Below are positions 61,491 through 64,000 of a stretch of 64,000 nucleotides of DNA, one piece after another; position 1 is the stretch's first letter; each line of letters begins with the position of its first letter. Origin of the DNA: Actinomycetospora lutea. Lineage in GTDB: Bacteria > Actinomycetota > Actinomycetes > Mycobacteriales > Pseudonocardiaceae. The notes under the pieces are model-generated. The model made no database searches, had not been told where the DNA came from, and worked only from the letters and a program-made list of their open reading frames with translations. Position numbers and translations under genes: made by a program. The stretch covers positions 1-64,000 of the forward strand of contig NZ_JAQZAL010000031.1 in NCBI RefSeq assembly GCF_028737205.1, read 5' to 3'.

Positions 61491-63030
61491 CCAGGTCCAC
61501 GAGGTCCTCGTCGTCGGCTCCGGGTTCGCCGGGCTGGGCCAGCTGCTCGCGCTGCGCCGGGCCGGGATCACCGACGTCGTGCTGCTCGAGAAGGCCGACT
61601 CGCTGGGCGGCACCTGGCGCGACAACACCTATCCCGGCTGCGCGTGCGACATCCCGTCGCACATGTACTCGCTCTCGAGCGACCCGAACCCGGACTGGTC
61701 GCGCTCGTACTCGCCGCAGGCCGAGATCCGCGACTACCTCGAGCGCGTCGCCGACGAGCACGACCTGCGCCGCCACGTCCGCTTCGGCCAGGAGATGACC
61801 GGGACGACCTGGGACGAGGCGCGCCGGACCTGGACGGTGCACACCCGCGGCGGGCGCGACTGGACCGCGCGGTTCCTCGTCTTCGGGGTCGGCGCGTTGC
61901 ACCTGCCGAGGACGCCCGACCTGCCCGGGGCCGCGGCGTTCGCCGGCCCGTCCTTCCACTCGGCGCAGTGGGACCACGACGTGGACCTGCGCGGCAAGAA
62001 GGTCGCGGTGATCGGCACCGGGGCCAGCGCGATCCAGTTCGTCCCGCGGATCGCCGGGGTCGCCGCGGAGGTGCAGCTCTACCAGCGCACGCCGGCGTGG
62101 GTGCTGCCCAAGGGCGACAAGCCGCTCTCGACCCGGCGCCGGGAGTTCTTCGCGCGCCACCCGCGGGCGCACCGCGCCTACCGGGCCGCGGTGTACGCGG
62201 CGCTCGAGTCGCGGGCGGTCGGCTTCAACACGAACCCCGCGCTGCTCAAGCCCGTCGAGCGGCTCGCGACCCAGCACATCAGGTCCTCGATCGACGACCC
62301 CGCGCTCGTCGCGAAGCTGACGCCGGACTACTCGATCGGCTGCAAGCGGATCCTCGTCTCGAACGACTACTACCCCGCCCTCGCCCGCCCCGACGTCGAG
62401 GTGATCACCGGCGGCGTGCGGGAGGTGCGCGGGTCGTCGATCGTCGACGGTGACGGCACCGAGCGCGACGCCGACGTGATCATCTATGGCACCGGCTTCC
62501 ACGTCACTGACGCCTTCGACCGCCTCGAGATCACCGGCCGGGGCGGGCGGACGCTGCGGGAGGTCTGGGCCGCCGAGGGCATGGCGACGCATCTGGGGAT
62601 GACGGTCGCCGACTTCCCCAACCTGTTCTTCCTGCTCGGGCCCAACACCGGGCTCGGGCACAACTCCGTGGTGTTCATGATCGAGTGCCAGACGCGCTAC
62701 GTCGCGCAGGCGATCTCCACGGTGCACGCCACCGGCATGGGCGGGCTGGACGTGCGCGCCGAGGTGCAGCAGCGCTCCAACGCCGCGGTGCAGCGGCGCC
62801 TGGCGAAGGGCATCTGGACGCGCGGCGGGTGCACGAGCTGGTACCTCGACGCGGCGGGCGTGAACCGGACCATCTGGCCCGGGTTCACGGTGCGGTACTG
62901 GTGGGAGACGCGGCGCTTCGACCCGACCGACTTCGAGCTCTTCGGGCGGGCGGCCGACGCCTCCGACACCACCGAGGTCCCGGACACGCCCGCCGCCACG
63001 ACCACCCCCGTCCCCGCGCCCGTCGGCTGA
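61477..63030 (+). CDS. Baeyer-Villiger-type flavin monooxygenase
   Basis: 517 residues from GTG 61477 after GAGGAGGGC. FAD motif VLVVGSGFAGLGQLLAL, LGGTWRDNTYPGCACDIPSH, the BVMO fingerprint FAGPSFHSAQWD (about 150), NADP motif VAVIGTGASAIQFVP, then IIYGTGFHVTDAF and LLGPNTGLGHNSVVFMIE. EthA/MymA-like. Inserts oxygen next to a ketone to give an ester. C-terminal tail is Thr/Pro/Ala-rich. Confidence 0.9.
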   Translation: MSASDQVHEVLVVGSGFAGLGQLLALRRAGITDVVLLEKADSLGGTWRDNTYPGCACDIPSHMYSLSSDPNPDWSRSYSPQAEIRDYLERVADEHDLRRHVRFGQEMTGTTWDEARRTWTVHTRGGRDWTARFLVFGVGALHLPRTPDLPGAAAFAGPSFHSAQWDHDVDLRGKKVAVIGTGASAIQFVPRIAGVAAEVQLYQRTPAWVLPKGDKPLSTRRREFFARHPRAHRAYRAAVYAALESRAVGFNTNPALLKPVERLATQHIRSSIDDPALVAKLTPDYSIGCKRILVSNDYYPALARPDVEVITGGVREVRGSSIVDGDGTERDADVIIYGTGFHVTDAFDRLEITGRGGRTLREVWAAEGMATHLGMTVADFPNLFFLLGPNTGLGHNSVVFMIECQTRYVAQAISTVHATGMGGLDVRAEVQQRSNAAVQRRLAKGIWTRGGCTSWYLDAAGVNRTIWPGFTVRYWWETRRFDPTDFELFGRAADASDTTEVPDTPAATTTPVPAPVG

Positions 63031-63092
63031 CGGCCGGCCGACGGGCGGGGTGGTCGTCGGCGCAGCGGCTGGGACACCCGGAGCCGCCGAGC

Positions 63093-63167
63093 ACGGTCGG
63101 CGTGTCGCGCGAGCGAGGATGTGGCGATCCTGGCGTCACATGCCAGCGATGCCGCATCGCTCGCACC
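63093..63167 (+). repeat. 75-bp copy of a dispersed repeat, intergenic
   Basis: Shares its first 34 and last 25 bases with 7352-7444 (one mismatch), including the AGCGATG-CCG-CATCGCT dyad, but lacks 18 bases in the middle. Located between the BVMO and Nudix genes. Confidence 0.85.
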
Positions 63168-63192
63168 CGGGGGGACACCTAGGGTCGGGGAT

Positions 63193-63657
63193 GTGAAGCC
63201 GCCGCCGATGGGGGTCGCGCGTCCGGTGGTCGCCGCCGGCGCGGTGTTCCGCGACGACGAGGGGCGGGTGCTGCTCGTGCACCCGGTCTACAAGCCGGGG
63301 TGGGACGTGCCCGGCGGGATGGTCGAGGCCGGCGAGTCGCCGGCCGTCGCGTGCCGGCGCGAGATCGTCGAGGAGCTCGGGCTCGACCGGGTCCCCGGCC
63401 CGCTGCTCTCGGTGGACTGGACCCACGGCGACGGCCGGGACAAGCTCCTGTTCCTCTTCGACGGCGGCACGCTGGGCGACGACGAGCACCGCATCGTCCT
63501 GCAGCCCGAGGAGCTCGACCGCTGGGCGTGGGTGGCCACCGGCGACCTCGTCGACCACCTGCCCCCGCCGCTCGCCCGCCGGGTCGGCAGCACCGCCGCG
63601 GGCGCCGGGCCCTACCTCGAGCACGGGCTCGCGGTCACCCCCGACGTCGCCGGATGA
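63193..63657 (+). CDS. Nudix hydrolase
   Basis: 154 residues from GTG 63193, seven bases after TAGGGT (leaderless type); ATG 63208 is an alternative. Nudix box GGMVEAGESPAVACRREI followed by VEELGL fits Gx5Ex7REUxEExGU. VVAAGAVFRDDEGRVLLVHP precedes it. Cleaves nucleoside diphosphates linked to a second moiety; target unknown. Confidence 0.88.
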   Translation: MKPPPMGVARPVVAAGAVFRDDEGRVLLVHPVYKPGWDVPGGMVEAGESPAVACRREIVEELGLDRVPGPLLSVDWTHGDGRDKLLFLFDGGTLGDDEHRIVLQPEELDRWAWVATGDLVDHLPPPLARRVGSTAAGAGPYLEHGLAVTPDVAG

Positions 63658-64000
63658 GCCCCTCCTGGACGACGGAGGCCACGAGCACGCCGTCCTGGGT
63701 GTAGAAGCGCCCGCTCGCCAGACCGCGCCCGCCGCCCGCGCTCGGCGACTCCTGGACGTAGAGCAGCCACTCGTCGGCGCGGAACGGGCGGTGGAACCAG
63801 ACGGCGTGGTCTAGGCTCGCGAGGCTGACCTCGCCGGACGCCGCACCCCCGAGGACGTGCGGGAACACCGCCGCCTCGAGCAGCGTCAGGTCGCTCGCGT
63901 AGGTCAGGACGCACACGTGCAGCAGCCGCCCGCCGGCCGATGCGGGGTCGGGCAGCTCGCCGTCGGCGCGGACCCAGACGCGGTTGGACGGGTCGCGGTC
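63635..64000 (-). CDS. acyl-CoA thioesterase II (TesB-like), C-terminal part, cut by the window edge
   Basis: At least 121 residues of the second hotdog domain: RVWVRADGELPDPASAGGRL, VLTYASDLTLLEAAVFPHVL (catalytic Asp region), LDHAVWFHRPFRADEWLLYV, SGRFYTQDGVLVASVVQEGL. Hydrolyses acyl-CoA to acid and CoA. The start lies beyond 64000. Overlaps the Nudix stop by 23 bases, convergent. Confidence 0.85.
   Translation of the reverse strand, partial: DRDPSNRVWVRADGELPDPASAGGRLLHVCVLTYASDLTLLEAAVFPHVLGGAASGEVSLASLDHAVWFHRPFRADEWLLYVQESPSAGGGRGLASGRFYTQDGVLVASVVQEGLIRRRRG

Overview
The window is very GC-rich (roughly three quarters G+C by eye), densely coding, with frequent GTG starts, 4-base ATGA/GTGA gene overlaps, and several starts only 6-8 bases after a TANNNT box (leaderless style). 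Gene content (FprA and FprB ferredoxin reductases, AurF-type diiron oxygenases, a mycothiol-type DinB/MDMPI protein, DUF2267, DUF2795, DUF4873, PucR and MerR regulators) points to a soil actinomycete of the Pseudonocardiales, e.g. Pseudonocardia or Actinomycetospora. That placement is inference. No rRNA, tRNA, CRISPR, prophage or insertion sequence was recognised.

Layout. 1-5.9 kb: an adenosylcobalamin-dependent diol/glycerol dehydratase operon on the minus strand (HbpS/GlcG-like gene, then small, large and medium subunits), a GntR/FCD repressor, and a divergent single-chain GAF/ATPase/pseudo-receiver/LuxR regulator, with a 19-bp palindrome between the two regulators. 5.9-12 kb: aldo/keto reductase, a GT9-GT4-GT9 glycosyltransferase group with an MBL-fold hydrolase, and small conserved proteins. 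12-20.7 kb: aldehyde dehydrogenase, SDR, MerR-type regulator, CPBP protease, ChaB-like protein, HAD phosphatase with dienelactone hydrolase, enoyl-CoA hydratase, Ohr and an HSL-type esterase. 20.7-29 kb: copper protein CopC, L,D-transpeptidase, macrodomain protein, RluA pseudouridine synthase with isochorismate synthase, cytochrome P450 and an FAD monooxygenase.

29.2-31.9 kb is a complete CbiMNQO cobalt ECF transporter, which fits the B12-dependent dehydratase at the left edge. 31.9-42.3 kb: divergent Clp_N-domain and MerR-methyltransferase genes, a tyrosine phosphatase, a YitJ-like homocysteine methyltransferase/MTHFR coupled to a PucR regulator, WrbA and DUF2267. 42.3-53.5 kb: DMSP-lyase-like cupin, DrrAB-type ABC exporter, benzoylformate decarboxylase, epoxide hydrolase, a TetR/quinone-oxidoreductase pair, DinB polymerase and small proteins.

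53.7-63 kb is the most coherent system: FprA, a diiron oxygenase with a ferredoxin-FprB fusion, a TetR-DUF4873 operon, a second diiron oxygenase, an alpha/beta hydrolase and a Baeyer-Villiger monooxygenase. Both diiron promoters carry the same pair of TTACC-N3-GGTAA-type dyads with the same 16-bp centre spacing, one pair overlapping the TetR promoter, so the two loci look like one regulon.

Three repeat families thread the window: six ~40-bp palindromes beginning GTGAGCG at gene ends; a 75/93-bp element, one copy in frame inside a glycosyltransferase; and a ~20-bp GGGAGCACGCCGATAGGG element inside three genes. Two short genes (2.8-3.06 kb and 52.2-52.4 kb) appear frameshifted.
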